Below the pieces are notes generated by a model. It was not told the origin of the DNA and did no database searches. It saw only the letters and a list, made by a program, of their open reading frames with translations. Both the position numbers and the translations under genes were made by a program. From Thiobacillus denitrificans DSM 12475 (GTDB lineage Bacteria; Pseudomonadota; Gammaproteobacteria; Burkholderiales; Thiobacillaceae), in assembly GCF_000376425.1 (NCBI RefSeq), contig NZ_AQWL01000004.1:78223-142222 (forward strand): a stretch of DNA of 64,000 nucleotides. Reading direction: 5' to 3'. Below, in pieces: positions 28,115 to 36,161 of the stretch. Within the stretch, counting starts at the first letter, position 1; every line of letters starts with the position of its first letter.

Positions 28115-29497
28115 CTACACTGGCGGAAATCGCACGCTCGCCACCAGGCCCGTTCCCCCTTCTCCCGCTTCCAGGCTTACCGTCGCGCCATGCAAATGCG
28201 CGATGCGCTGCACGATCGTCAAGCCAAGCCCGGCCCCTCCCACGCCGGCAGACAGTCGGTAAAATGGGGCAAAAACTGCGGTGCGCTGCTGTTCCGGGAT
28301 ACCCGGGCCATTATCGGCCACCTGCCACGTCACGCCCTGCTCCGAACCGCATACTGTCAGTGCGATCCCCGCCCCGCCATAACGCAAGGCATTGTCGATC
28401 AAATTGGCCAGCATCTCGCGCAGCAGCTGGGCATCGCCCATCAGCCATGCGTCTCCGCCTTGCATATCGAAGCTGATTTCCACCCCCTTGGCCAATGCCT
28501 GCGGCGCCCATTCGCGGGCAACCTCCCGCACCACCTCAACGCCGTCCAGCCGGATCAGGTGCAAGGTATTTTCCGCAACATCGACGCGCGCCAGGATGAG
28601 CAGCTTCTCAACCAGGCCGCCCATGGTTTGCGCCGACTGTGCAATACGCGCCAGTGCGTGCTGCGCGTCTTCATGCCGTGTGCTCGCCAGCGCGGCCTCG
28701 GCCTGTGCACGGATGCCGGCGATGGGCGTGCGGAGTTGATGCGCTGCATCCGCGACAAAGCGCGACTGCGCTTCGACCGCTTCGGACAGGCGCTGCAGCA
28801 ACGAATTGATCTCATCCAGGAACGGCCGCAATTCCGCAGGCGTGCCCTCCAGCGGAACCGGGCTTAGATCGAACGCCTGTCGCGCCGACAAGCGGTCCCG
28901 CAGCCGGCTCAGCGGCTCAAGCCCACGCCCGACGCCAAAAGCGATGGCAACCGCGGCAGTCAGCGTCATGAGCAGCATCGGAATCACGATCGCCAGCGTG
29001 GCGCGCCCCGCCAGAACCGAACGGCGGGTCAGTGTTTCCCCCACCTGCACCAGCGCCGCGCCGCTTGCACTGGTGCCCTTGAGCGAAAGCGCAAATGCCG
29101 CCACCCGGACTTTCGCGCCATCCTTGGTGCCGTTATAGACGATCAACTGGCCAGGCTTGAGCGGCTTTCGCGCGGGAAGCCGCGGCATATCACGCTCCCC
29201 CTCGATGACCTGTCCATCCGGGCTGGTGATGCTGTGGAACAATAAATCTTCCTGATCGAACACCAGCAATTCGCGTGCTGCGACCGGCAGATCCACCTGT
29301 ACCTGGCCGTGCAGCACCTCAACCCGATCTGCAAGCGCGAACGTTCGCCGTAGCAGCGAGCGATCGAATGCCGCATTGATGAAATACTGGCTGGAAAAAT
29401 AGGCAATGGCGCAAAGCAGAATGAACAGCGGCAACATCATCGCCAGCATGCGGACGATCAGTTGCCGCCGCAGGCTTTGCCGCTTTTCCCGATTCAA
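28115..29497 (-). CDS. Sensor histidine kinase (TctE/QseC-like)
   Basis: This 460-aa inner-membrane kinase has TM1 at about residues 17-35, a periplasmic sensor of about 125 residues and TM2 at about 165-187. The dimerisation/phosphoacceptor helix DAAHQLRTPIAGIRAQ (His near 250) follows. The ATPase domain has N-box NLIDNALRYG, G1 DNGPGIP and G2 GAGLGLTIVQRI. The start appears to be TTG at 29497, overlapping the response-regulator stop by TTGA. It faces two small exported proteins in the divergent direction, its likely targets. Confidence 0.9.
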   Translation of the reverse strand: MNREKRQSLRRQLIVRMLAMMLPLFILLCAIAYFSSQYFINAAFDRSLLRRTFALADRVEVLHGQVQVDLPVAARELLVFDQEDLLFHSITSPDGQVIEGERDMPRLPARKPLKPGQLIVYNGTKDGAKVRVAAFALSLKGTSASGAALVQVGETLTRRSVLAGRATLAIVIPMLLMTLTAAVAIAFGVGRGLEPLSRLRDRLSARQAFDLSPVPLEGTPAELRPFLDEINSLLQRLSEAVEAQSRFVADAAHQLRTPIAGIRAQAEAALASTRHEDAQHALARIAQSAQTMGGLVEKLLILARVDVAENTLHLIRLDGVEVVREVAREWAPQALAKGVEISFDMQGGDAWLMGDAQLLREMLANLIDNALRYGGAGIALTVCGSEQGVTWQVADNGPGIPEQQRTAVFAPFYRLSAGVGGAGLGLTIVQRIAHLHGATVSLEAGEGGTGLVASVRFPPV

Positions 29498-30162
29498 CGC
29501 TCGGCCTCCAGCAGATAGCCAAGGCCGCGCAAAGTGCGGATCGCCACGCCGGAGCCTTCCAGCTTGCGGCGCAAGCGATGGATGTAGACCTCCACCGCAT
29601 TCTCCCCCACGCCGTCATCCCAGCCGGTCAGGCGGTCTGCGATGGCCTCTTTGGCCGTGACGTGCCCGGCATGATGGAGCAGGATCTCAAGCACTTCCAC
29701 CTCGCGTGCGGATAACACCAGCGGCGCCTCGCCCATGCTGGCCTGCCGCTTGACGCTGTCGAAACTCAGGCGCCCGATCCGTATCAGGGTGTCGGCCACG
29801 CCATGCGCCCTGCGCAGCAGGGCCCGCAATCGCGCGAGCAATTCATCCAGCGCAAACGGCTTGAGCAGGTAATCGTCCGCGCCGGCATCCAGCCCCCGCA
29901 CCCTGTCCTCCACCGTGTCGCGCGCAGTCAGAATCATCACCGGCAGGGTCGCGCCACGTTTCCGCAAGTTGCGCAGCACCTGCAGCCCCTCGCGCCGCGG
30001 CAGCCCCAGATCGAGCAGCATGGCATCGTAGGCATACCCCGCCAGCGCGTTTTCCGCCTGCACGCCATCCCGGCTCCAGTCGACCGCAAAACCCGCCTGC
30101 CGGGTTGCCAGCATGACCGCCTCGCCCAGGGTCGGATCGTCTTCCACAAGCAGGATTTTCAT
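29494..30162 (-). CDS. OmpR-family response regulator (QseB/TctD-like)
   Basis: The 222-aa regulator begins MKILLVEDDPTLGEAV with the acidic pocket. The phosphoacceptor Asp lies in AMLLDLGLPR near residue 51, and the conserved Lys is in DDYLLKPFALDEL. The C-terminal winged-helix domain ends YIHRLRRKLEGSG and IRTLRGLGYLL. The ATG at 30162 starts the conserved domain; an upstream extension is not conserved. The GTAAG direct repeat at 30237-30252 lies between it and the divergent small gene. Confidence 0.93.
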   Translation of the reverse strand: MKILLVEDDPTLGEAVMLATRQAGFAVDWSRDGVQAENALAGYAYDAMLLDLGLPRREGLQVLRNLRKRGATLPVMILTARDTVEDRVRGLDAGADDYLLKPFALDELLARLRALLRRAHGVADTLIRIGRLSFDSVKRQASMGEAPLVLSAREVEVLEILLHHAGHVTAKEAIADRLTGWDDGVGENAVEVYIHRLRRKLEGSGVAIRTLRGLGYLLEAER

Positions 30163-30236
30163 GCCAAAAGTCTGACATAAAGCGTGCCCATCGCACACGA
30201 AATGCTTCTCAAAAATATCCGTCCGAGCCGGCTTTC

Positions 30237-30268
30237 GTAAGGTTCCTGTAAGCGTGGCGCCGCATAGT
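30237..30268 (+). promoter_or_regulatory. Candidate response-regulator box and -10 of first small gene
   Basis: Two GTAAG half-sites (30237-30241 and 30248-30252) are 11 bases apart, one helical turn, as in OmpR/PmrA-type boxes. CATAGT (30263-30268) lies ten bases further, so the repeat overlaps the -35 position as for a class II activator. The same element occurs at 30824-30855. Confidence 0.65.
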
Positions 30269-30330
30269 GGCCGGCATGCAGTTGCAATCCGCGATTGCAT
30301 GGCAACCTACACTTGACCACACAGGAGAAA

Positions 30331-30561
30331 ATGATGAACAAACTGATGTCTTCCCTGATCGCCGCGGCTATTGCCGGCGCATTCAGCATGTCCGCTATCG
30401 CAGCCGACACGGCCGCGCCCCCCGCTACCGGTGCCAGCTCCGCGGCCGAGAAGCCCGCCGCCGCCCCCAAGAAGGCCCATAAAGCCAAAAAACACGTTGC
30501 CAAGGCCGCAGCGAAAAAGTCTGATGCTGCTGCCATGCCTGCCGAGCCCGCCAAGAAATAA
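30331..30561 (+). CDS. Exported Lys/Ala-rich small protein, copy 1
   Basis: This 76-aa protein has a clear signal peptide (MMNKLMSSLIAAAIAGAFSM, cleavage near AIAAD). The mature part of about 50 residues is made almost wholly of Ala, Lys, Pro and a few Ser and His, ending MPAEPAKK. No known domain applies; it looks disordered and strongly basic. ACAGGAGAAA precedes ATG 30331 and a second ATG follows at once. It is paralogous to the protein at 30918 and probably controlled by the adjacent two-component system. Confidence 0.75.
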   Translation: MMNKLMSSLIAAAIAGAFSMSAIAADTAAPPATGASSAAEKPAAAPKKAHKAKKHVAKAAAKKSDAAAMPAEPAKK

Positions 30562-30580
30562 TCCTTCCGGGCCGCAGCGA

Positions 30581-30606
30581 ACCGCGCTCTCGGGCGCGGT
30601 TTTTTT
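30581..30606 (+). terminator. Terminator after copy 1
   Basis: ACCGCGC (30581-30587) pairs with GCGCGGT (30594-30600), followed by a T run. It is nearly identical to the terminator after copy 2. Confidence 0.85.
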
Positions 30607-30820
30607 ATGCCGGAGCGTCACCGCGCCACACTGCGGGCTCCGCGAAGGCATGCGTCTCATCCTACAGAGCCGCCGTTGGCATCTCGGATCTCGCTGAGGC
30701 CGGGCGCATCGCGGCTGTCCGCACAAACGATCGCGCAGCAAGCCTCTTTATCCGGAATCCGGAAAATCCCGCCAATCCAGCCCGAAACGCATCACGGGCG
30801 GAAGCTCGATCAAGGCAACA
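30607..30820 (-). pseudogene. Decayed duplicate of the 3' part of the gene at 31171-31614
   Basis: This stretch has no intact gene, but two blocks match the gene after copy 2. GGCATGCGTCTCATC near 30648 matches GGCATGCGGCTCATC near 31252 in 14 of 15 bases. CTGTCCGC...AAACGATCGCGCAG near 30715 matches the segment near 31368 with few changes, mostly transitions. The order is kept and the space between is shortened. The remnant marks the old duplication unit. Confidence 0.6.
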
Positions 30821-30823
30821 TTC

Positions 30824-30855
30824 GTAAGGTTCGTGTAAGCATGACGCTGCATAGT
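30824..30855 (+). promoter_or_regulatory. Candidate response-regulator box and -10 of second small gene
   Basis: GTAAG half-sites at 30824-30828 and 30835-30839, then CATAGT at 30850-30855. The spacing between half-sites, to the -10 and to the start codon is the same as for copy 1. Confidence 0.65.
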
Positions 30856-30917
30856 GGCGCCATGCAGTTGCAGCCCGCGATTGCATGGCAACCTACTTGA
30901 TCACACTGGAGAAATTG

Positions 30918-31127
30918 ATGAGCAAACTGATGTCTTCCCTGGTCGCCGCGGCTATTGCCGGCGCGTTCAGCATGTCCGCCGTCGCTGCCGACGCCCCCGC
31001 TGCCTCCGCGGCTGAAATGCACGCTGCCGCACCCAAGAAGGCCGAAGAAGCCAAGAAGCACGCTGCCAAGGCCGAAACGAAAAAGTCTGACGCTGCTGCC
31101 ATGCCTGCCGGGCCCGCCAAGAAGTAA
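30918..31127 (+). CDS. Exported Lys/Ala-rich small protein, copy 2
   Basis: This 69-aa paralogue of the protein at 30331 has a nearly identical signal peptide (MSKLMSSLVAAAIAGAFSMS) and C-terminal SDAAAMPAGPAKK. The middle differs: it has more Glu and no His-Lys run, so it is less basic. Function is unknown. The shared promoter element and shared terminator show a tandem duplication with later divergence of the mature part. Confidence 0.75.
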   Translation: MSKLMSSLVAAAIAGAFSMSAVAADAPAASAAEMHAAAPKKAEEAKKHAAKAETKKSDAAAMPAGPAKK

Positions 31128-31142
31128 TTCTTCACGGCCGCA

Positions 31143-31172
31143 AAAAACCGCGCTCTCGGGCGCGGTTTTTTT
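31143..31172 (+). terminator. Terminator after copy 2
   Basis: ACCGCGC pairs with GCGCGGT and is followed by seven T. A-rich bases on the 5' side would also let it work for the convergent gene at 31171. Confidence 0.85.
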
Positions 31173-31614
31173 ATGCCGAATTATCGAGAAATGATTGCCA
31201 CCAGCGTTTGCGCTGGCCAGTCACCACTCCGCGCATTTCGAGTTCGCGCGGCGGCATGCGGCTCATCAGCCAGCCCGGCAGGATCGACGATTTGGTCGCG
31301 CTCGATCCACACGAACTGCCGAGATGATTGGGATCGTAGATCTTGATGAAGCTGGGCGTATCCAGATTGTCCGCGTAAACGATCGCGCAGTAATCTTCGT
31401 GATGCTCGCGCCGCAGCAGTTCATCCAGTTCGCGCATGAACTGCTGCACCTTGTCGGCAGAAGCTGGTGCCTGCGGCGCCTGCTGGCCTACCGCATAGAG
31501 GTACCAGCCGGCCCCGGCATCCACTTTTTGCCAAAACGCCGTCAACTGATCCCAGCGCATCACGCTGTAAAGCAGCCCATTGTAATAACGGTCGAACTCG
31601 TCGGTATCTGCCAT
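31171..31614 (-). CDS. Conserved hypothetical protein downstream of dksA
   Basis: This 147-aa soluble protein starts MADTDEFDRYYNGLLYSVMRW. I do not recognise a family. It contains a DQLTAFWQKVDAGAGWYLYAV segment, an acidic helix and FIKIYDPNHLGSSCGSS. The ATG at 31614 is chosen because residues upstream of MADTDEF look unconserved and run into the intergenic region. It is 53 bases downstream of dksA on the same strand. A decayed copy of its 3' part lies at 30607-30820. Confidence 0.7.
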   Translation of the reverse strand: MADTDEFDRYYNGLLYSVMRWDQLTAFWQKVDAGAGWYLYAVGQQAPQAPASADKVQQFMRELDELLRREHHEDYCAIVYADNLDTPSFIKIYDPNHLGSSCGSSATKSSILPGWLMSRMPPRELEMRGVVTGQRKRWWQSFLDNSA

Positions 31615-31667
31615 TGCGTGGATCAGCTTGTGAATCGGAAATGACCTGGCAATCCGGGACGCCAGGT

Positions 31668-32087
31668 TTACTTGGCGACCTGGCGCTCGCGGATTTCCTC
31701 GAGCGTCTTGCAATCGATGCACAGGGTGGCGGTCGGGCGCGCCTGCAGGCGGTCGAGCCCGATTTCGACACCGCAGGATTCACAGTAGCCGTATTCGCCG
31801 CTGTCGATCTTGACGATGGTTTCATTGATTTTCTTGATCAGCTTGCGCTCCCTGTCCCGATTACGCAGTTCCAGCGCCATGTCCGATTCCTGAGTGGCGC
31901 GATCGTTGGGATCGGCAAAGACGGTCTGCTCATCCTGCATGGAATGCAGGGTGGTATCGATGTCCTGCGACAATTCCGCTTTCCAGGACTCAAGCATCTT
32001 GCGAAAATGCTCGAGTTGTTTTGCGTTCATGTATTCTTCGCCTTTTTTGGCCTTGTACGGCTCAAAGCGCATCAAAGTTTCAGCCAT
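31668..32087 (-). CDS. dksA: RNA polymerase-binding transcription factor DksA
   Basis: DksA enters the polymerase secondary channel and acts with ppGpp to shut down rRNA promoters and activate amino acid genes. The 139-aa protein has the N-terminal region, the coiled coil with Asp-rich tip (DPNDRATQESDM) and a four-Cys zinc finger, CESCG and CIDCK, the canonical form. The C-terminal helix ends IRERQVAK. Confidence 0.96.
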   Translation of the reverse strand: MAETLMRFEPYKAKKGEEYMNAKQLEHFRKMLESWKAELSQDIDTTLHSMQDEQTVFADPNDRATQESDMALELRNRDRERKLIKKINETIVKIDSGEYGYCESCGVEIGLDRLQARPTATLCIDCKTLEEIRERQVAK

Positions 32088-32171
32088 CTCGTTCTCTTTG
32101 AAAATTTCGGTTCATCCCGGGCGAAGCCCAACCCGACTTAATAGCAGAATCATTTAACCGCCGCAACCCAT

Positions 32172-32930
32172 ATGACATTACAAGCCCTACTCTTCGACGT
32201 TGACGGCACACTCGCCGACACCGAACGCGACGGCCATCGTCCTGCCTTCAATCAGGCATTCAAGGATGCCGGTCTCGACTGGCACTGGGACGTCGCCCTC
32301 TACGGCAAACTGCTCGCCGTGACTGGCGGCAAGGAGCGGATGAAACACTATATCGACCACTATCGGCCGGACTATAGAAAGCCAGATAATTTCGACACAA
32401 TGGTGGTCGAACTGCATCAGGCCAAAACCCGGCACTACGCGGCGCTCGCCGCGCGCGGCGGCATTCCGATGCGACCCGGGGTCGAGCGTCTGCTGATCGA
32501 AGCGCGTGGCGCCGGACTGCGGCTGGCGATCGCCACCACCACCACCCCGGAAAACGTCACCGTGCTGCTGGAACACAGCCTGGGTGCCGGCACGGCTGAC
32601 TGGTTCGAGGTGATCGCTGCAGGCGATATCGTTCCGGCGAAGAAACCCGCGCCCGACATCTATCACTACGCGTTGCGGAAAATGGGGGTCGACGCCGCCG
32701 ACTGCCTGGCGTTCGAGGATTCGGAGAACGGCCTGCGCGCGAGCCTGGGCGCTAGCCTGAAAACGCTGGTGACAGTCAACGACTACACGCTGGAGCACGA
32801 CTTCAGCGGCGCTGCCGTCGTGCTGTCCGACCTCGGTGAACCGGGTACACCAACCCGGGTGCTGACCGGCCCCGATCTCGGCCAGCCGTTCGTCGACGTG
32901 GCCTACCTCAGGGCACTGCACGCCAACTGA
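32172..32930 (+). CDS. cbbY: CbbY-type HAD phosphatase
   Basis: This 252-aa HAD-superfamily protein starts with the catalytic motif FDVDGTLADTERDGHR. It has the CbbY-specific GLDWHWDVALYGKLLAVTGG and KERMKHYIDHY blocks. CbbY removes phosphate from xylulose-1,5-bisphosphate, an inhibitor of Rubisco, so it fits an autotroph. Motif IV (FEDSENGLRAS) and motif III Lys (PAKKPAPDIY) are present. No cbb operon is visible here. It is divergent from dksA. Confidence 0.85.
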   Translation: MTLQALLFDVDGTLADTERDGHRPAFNQAFKDAGLDWHWDVALYGKLLAVTGGKERMKHYIDHYRPDYRKPDNFDTMVVELHQAKTRHYAALAARGGIPMRPGVERLLIEARGAGLRLAIATTTTPENVTVLLEHSLGAGTADWFEVIAAGDIVPAKKPAPDIYHYALRKMGVDAADCLAFEDSENGLRASLGASLKTLVTVNDYTLEHDFSGAAVVLSDLGEPGTPTRVLTGPDLGQPFVDVAYLRALHAN

Positions 32931-32934
32931 ATAT

Positions 32935-33017
32935 TTATCTGCGAAGGGTCGCGAAGAAAACCTGCCTTCCCTTCGCGTTTCTTCGCGTCTTTATGCACTT
33001 CGGGTATTCGCGGATAG
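32935..33017. repeat. Degenerate relative of the uvrC-leader inverted repeat
   Basis: TTTATCTGCGAA on the left and TTCGCGGATA on the right frame several CGCGAAG/CTTCGCG phrases, like the repeat at 16371-16456 but with mismatches. It lies between convergent cbbY and folD and may serve both as a terminator-like structure. Confidence 0.65.
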
Positions 33018-33024
33018 CCTGATT

Positions 33025-33879
33025 TCAAGGGTTGTGCATCAGCGCTGCTTCGAGCGTGTTTTCCAGCAGCGTCGCCACGGTCATCGGGCCGACCCCACCG
33101 GGTACCGGGGTGATCCAGCTGGCGCGTTCCACCGCGGAATCGAAATCGACGTCGCCGACCAGTTTGCCATCGGGTAGCCGGTTGATGCCGACGTCGATCA
33201 CGATCGCGCCCTCGCGCACCCAGTCGCCCGGGATCATGCGCGGCTTGCCCACCCCCACCACCAGGATTTCGGCGGAGCGCACAAAGCTTTCCAGGTCGCG
33301 CGTGGCACTGTGGCATACGGTGATGGTGCAGCCGGCCAGCAGCAGTTCCAGACTCATCGGCCGGCCGACAATGTTGGAGGCGCCGACCATCACCGCATTC
33401 TTGCCGCGCAGCTCCTCGTTGGTCGCGCGCAGCAGCGTCATGATGCCGCGCGGCGTGGAGGGCCGCAGCGTCGGCATCTTCACCGCTAGGCGGCCGATGT
33501 TGTAAGGGTGGAAGCCGTCGACATCCTTGTCCGGGCGGATGCGCTCGATCACCGTCTCAGCGTCGATGTGCGCGGGCAGCGGCAGCTGCACCAGGATACC
33601 GTCGATGGCCGGGTCGGCGTTGAGCTGGTCGATCAACGCCAGCAATTGATCCTGTGTTGCGGCAGATGGCAGATCGTGCGAGATGCTGGCCACGCCGGCC
33701 CGCTCGCAGGCGCGCTTCTTGTTGCGCACGTACACCGCCGAAGCGGCATCGTCGCCGACCAGCACGACCGCCAGGCCGGGGCGGCGCTTGCCTTGCGCCT
33801 CGCGTTCGGCCACCTTGTCGTGGACCACTGCGAGGATGGTATCGGCCATGGCCTTGCCGTCGAGAATGCGTGCGCTCAT
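33025..33879 (-). CDS. folD: Bifunctional methylenetetrahydrofolate dehydrogenase/cyclohydrolase
   Basis: FolD interconverts 5,10-methylene-THF and 10-formyl-THF for purine synthesis and fMet. The 284-aa protein has the catalytic Lys region [27 protein letters not shown], the NADP-binding [16 protein letters not shown] and [10 protein letters not shown] near the end. All signatures are intact. Confidence 0.97.
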   Translation of the reverse strand: MSARILDGKAMADTILAVVHDKVAEREAQGKRRPGLAVVLVGDDAASAVYVRNKKRACERAGVASISHDLPSAATQDQLLALIDQLNADPAIDGILVQLPLPAHIDAETVIERIRPDKDVDGFHPYNIGRLAVKMPTLRPSTPRGIMTLLRATNEELRGKNAVMVGASNIVGRPMSLELLLAGCTITVCHSATRDLESFVRSAEILVVGVGKPRMIPGDWVREGAIVIDVGINRLPDGKLVGDVDFDSAVERASWITPVPGGVGPMTVATLLENTLEAALMHNP

Positions 33880-33900
33880 TAGGACAACCCTGAAGCAAAA

Positions 33901-33924
33901 GGGTGATTTTCCCGGAAATCACCC
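33901..33924. promoter_or_regulatory. 9-bp inverted repeat upstream of folD
   Basis: GGGTGATTT (33901-33909) and AAATCACCC (33916-33924) are exact inverse copies around a six-base centre. The element is 22 bases before the folD start and near the divergent tRNA promoter, so it could be an operator or a leader hairpin. Confidence 0.5.
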
Positions 33925-33942
33925 ACCATACTCAAGTGGAAA

Positions 33943-33971
33943 TTGACCCGGCCGATTCGCCGCGGTATAGT
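33943..33971 (+). promoter_or_regulatory. Promoter of the tRNA-Pro-Arg-His cluster
   Basis: TTGACC at 33943-33948 and TATAGT at 33966-33971 are 17 bases apart. A GC-rich discriminator follows, as expected for a stable RNA promoter. Confidence 0.75.
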
Positions 33972-34012
33972 CTCGCCTCTCCGAAATGCGCCTTGAAGCG
34001 CCAACAGGATTT

Positions 34013-34089
<77 letters not shown>

Positions 34090-34134
34090 CCCCCTATCCG
34101 ACAAGTAAGAGATCGCGCCCGAGATAGTGAGTCT

Positions 34135-34211
34135 CTGCCCGTAGCTCAACTGGATAGAGCACCAGCCTTCTAAGCTGGGGGTTACAGGTTCGATTCCTGT
34201 CGGGCAGGCCA
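34135..34211 (+). tRNA. tRNA-Arg (anticodon UCU)
   Basis: The acceptor CTGCCCG pairs with CGGGCAG before GCCA. The anticodon loop CTTCTAA contains TCT. The D-arm is GCTCAACTGGATAGAGC and the T-arm ACAGGTTCGATTCCTGT. Confidence 0.96.
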
Positions 34212-34246
34212 AGGTTTTCGTTGCCGGCATGCTGGCGACAACAATG

Positions 34247-34322
34247 GTGGATGTAGCTCAGTTGGTAGAGTCCAGGATTGTGATTCCTGTTGTCGTGGGT
34301 TCGAGTCCCATCATCCACCCCA
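34247..34322 (+). tRNA. tRNA-His (anticodon GUG)
   Basis: The acceptor GTGGATG pairs with CATCCAC, with discriminator C and encoded CCA. The G at 34246 supplies the extra -1 residue typical of histidine tRNAs. The anticodon loop TTGTGAT contains GTG. Confidence 0.96.
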
Positions 34323-34404
34323 CCTTATTCGATTAGAAGCCGCTACAAAGCCCGCGCCAGCGGGCTTTGTCTTGTGCGCCGCCCGCACCCCGCGATGCCC
34401 GCCA

Positions 34405-34794
34405 TCATTCGCGGATCTCGCCGCCGACATACAGCCAGCGTCCGTCCAGCCGTTCGAAACGGCTCACTTCGTGCAGCTTGAACGCACGGCCATTGAGCTT
34501 GTAGCGCGCAATGAATTCCACCTCGGCGTGACTGTCGTCCGACGGCACGTGCGCTTTCACCGCAAGTCCCAGCCATTGCGGGCGCGGGCTGGCGTCGAGT
34601 TCCAGCGCCGCGGGGCGGGTAGCGGCATGCCAGGTAGCCAGGAGATAGGACTCCAGGCCATGCACATAGGCGCTATAGCGCGAGCGCATCAGGGTTTCCG
34701 CATCCGGTGCCGGTTCGCCGGCGTGAAAGCGTCCGCAGCAGGCCGCATAGGTGCGCCCGGACCCACAGGCGCAGGCGGGGTCAAGCGTCTTCAT
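34405..34794 (-). CDS. YchJ family protein (SEC-C motif)
   Basis: This 129-aa protein of the YchJ/UPF0225 family has an N-terminal SEC-C zinc motif: CACGSGRTYAACCGRFH. A small domain containing LMRSRYSAYVHGLESYLLAT follows. The molecular function is not established. The ATG overlaps the stop of the upstream esterase gene, so the two are coupled. Confidence 0.85.
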   Translation of the reverse strand: MKTLDPACACGSGRTYAACCGRFHAGEPAPDAETLMRSRYSAYVHGLESYLLATWHAATRPAALELDASPRPQWLGLAVKAHVPSDDSHAEVEFIARYKLNGRAFKLHEVSRFERLDGRWLYVGGEIRE

Positions 34795-35411
34795 TTCGTT
34801 GGGCAGCGCAGTTTCGGTTTGAGGTACGGCCACACGGCGTCGAGCATATCGGCCTGGGCCTTTTCGTTGGGATGGATGCCATCGGCCTGCATCATGCCCG
34901 GCTTCGCGCCGACCGCACAGACGAAACACGGCACATGCGTGATCGTTTCCGCGCGCGCCACCTCGCCGTACAACTTCGCGACCGCGTCGGCATAGGTCTT
35001 GCCGTAATTCGGCAGCACCGGCGCTTCCAGCAACACCACCCATGCGCCGGTCGCCTTGGCCTGGCGCACCAGGCTCAGCAGATTCTTGCGGATCGTCTCG
35101 GGCGGCGTGCCACGCAAGGCGTCGTTGCCGCCCAGTTCGATCAGCACACCCTGCGGGTGCTGCCGGGCCAGCGCGGGCGCCAGGCGCTGCAGGCCGTTCT
35201 GCGTGGTGTCGCCGCTCACGCTGGCGTTGATCACGCGCCAGTCCGGCGCGGTTTTTTTCAATCGCGCATCGAGCCGATCCACCCAGCCTGAACCATTTGC
35301 CAGGCCATAGCCGGAACTCAGGCTGTCGCCGACAATCAACAAGGAACACGAGCCCGCCGCTGCCCAACCTGGCAGCAACAGCAACAACAGCACCCATACG
35401 CGATAATTCAT
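34791..35411 (-). CDS. tesA: SGNH-hydrolase, TesA-type arylesterase/thioesterase
   Basis: This 206-aa protein has a signal peptide (about residues 1-19) and the SGNH blocks: GDSLSSGYG with the nucleophile Ser, GDTTQNG, ELGGNDALRG and DGIHPN with the catalytic His. TesA hydrolyses acyl-CoA thioesters and lysophospholipids in the periplasm. It is divergent from ybbA with 21 bases between the starts, the classic ybbA-tesA layout. Confidence 0.92.
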   Translation of the reverse strand: MNYRVWVLLLLLLPGWAAAGSCSLLIVGDSLSSGYGLANGSGWVDRLDARLKKTAPDWRVINASVSGDTTQNGLQRLAPALARQHPQGVLIELGGNDALRGTPPETIRKNLLSLVRQAKATGAWVVLLEAPVLPNYGKTYADAVAKLYGEVARAETITHVPCFVCAVGAKPGMMQADGIHPNEKAQADMLDAVWPYLKPKLRCPTK

Positions 35412-35432
35412 TCACTCATCCCAATCCGGCCC

Positions 35433-36161
35433 ATGCCAATAATGACGTCACCAGTCCGCACCCGGTTCCCTGCTGAATCGACCCGCTCACTGCAATCGCC
35501 CGGCATCGTCAGTGCACGCGGCCTGTCGCAGCATGTCGCCACAGCCGACGGCATACTCGCCATCCTCAGCGATGTAGGGCTTGCCGTCAAAGCGGGTGAG
35601 ACGCTGGCCATCACCGGCGCCTCCGGCTCCGGCAAATCGACCCTGCTTGGCCTGCTGGCGGGACTCGACCAGCCGTCCGCGGGCGAAGTCTTCTTACTCG
35701 GCCAACGTCTCAACGATCTCGACGAGGACGCCCGTGCCCGCCTGCGTGCCGGCCGCGTCGGCTTCGTGTTCCAGTCGTTTCAGTTGCTGCCTGCGCTGAC
35801 TGCGCTGGAAAACATCCTGCTGCCGCTGGAACTGGCGGGCCACCCCGGTGCACGCGAACGCGCCGCCTACTGGCTCGACCGCGTCGGCCTTGCCGCGCGC
35901 GCGGCACACACCCCGCGCCAGCTGTCCGGTGGCGAACAACAACGCGTCGCCATCGCACGCGCCTTCGCCACCGATCCCGAAATCGTGTTTGCCGACGAGC
36001 CCACCGGCAACCTCGACGCCGACACCGGCGCGCGCATCATCGAACTGCTGTTCGAGCTCAACGCTTCCGCCGCCACCACCCTGATCCTGGTCACCCACGA
36101 CGATGCGCTGGCGGCGCGCTGCCAGCGCCGGCTGCATCTGGTCGCGGGGCGCGTCGCATGA
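35433..36161 (+). CDS. ybbA: ABC transporter ATP-binding protein, YbbA family
   Basis: This 242-aa protein is a MacB/LolD-type ATPase. It has Walker A GASGSGKST, Q-loop FVFQSF, signature LSGGEQQRVAIARAF, Walker B IVFADEPTGNLD and switch His THDD. The first 30 residues are variable. The stop overlaps the permease start by ATGA. Cargo is unknown; the neighbour tesA suggests handling of released acyl chains or envelope lipids. Confidence 0.92.
   Translation: MPIMTSPVRTRFPAESTRSLQSPGIVSARGLSQHVATADGILAILSDVGLAVKAGETLAITGASGSGKSTLLGLLAGLDQPSAGEVFLLGQRLNDLDEDARARLRAGRVGFVFQSFQLLPALTALENILLPLELAGHPGARERAAYWLDRVGLAARAAHTPRQLSGGEQQRVAIARAFATDPEIVFADEPTGNLDADTGARIIELLFELNASAATTLILVTHDDALAARCQRRLHLVAGRVA

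Noticed and set aside
30607-30900. Short plus-strand frames between the two small exported proteins
   Set aside because: They fall in the decayed duplicate and promoter region and lack signals for translation.
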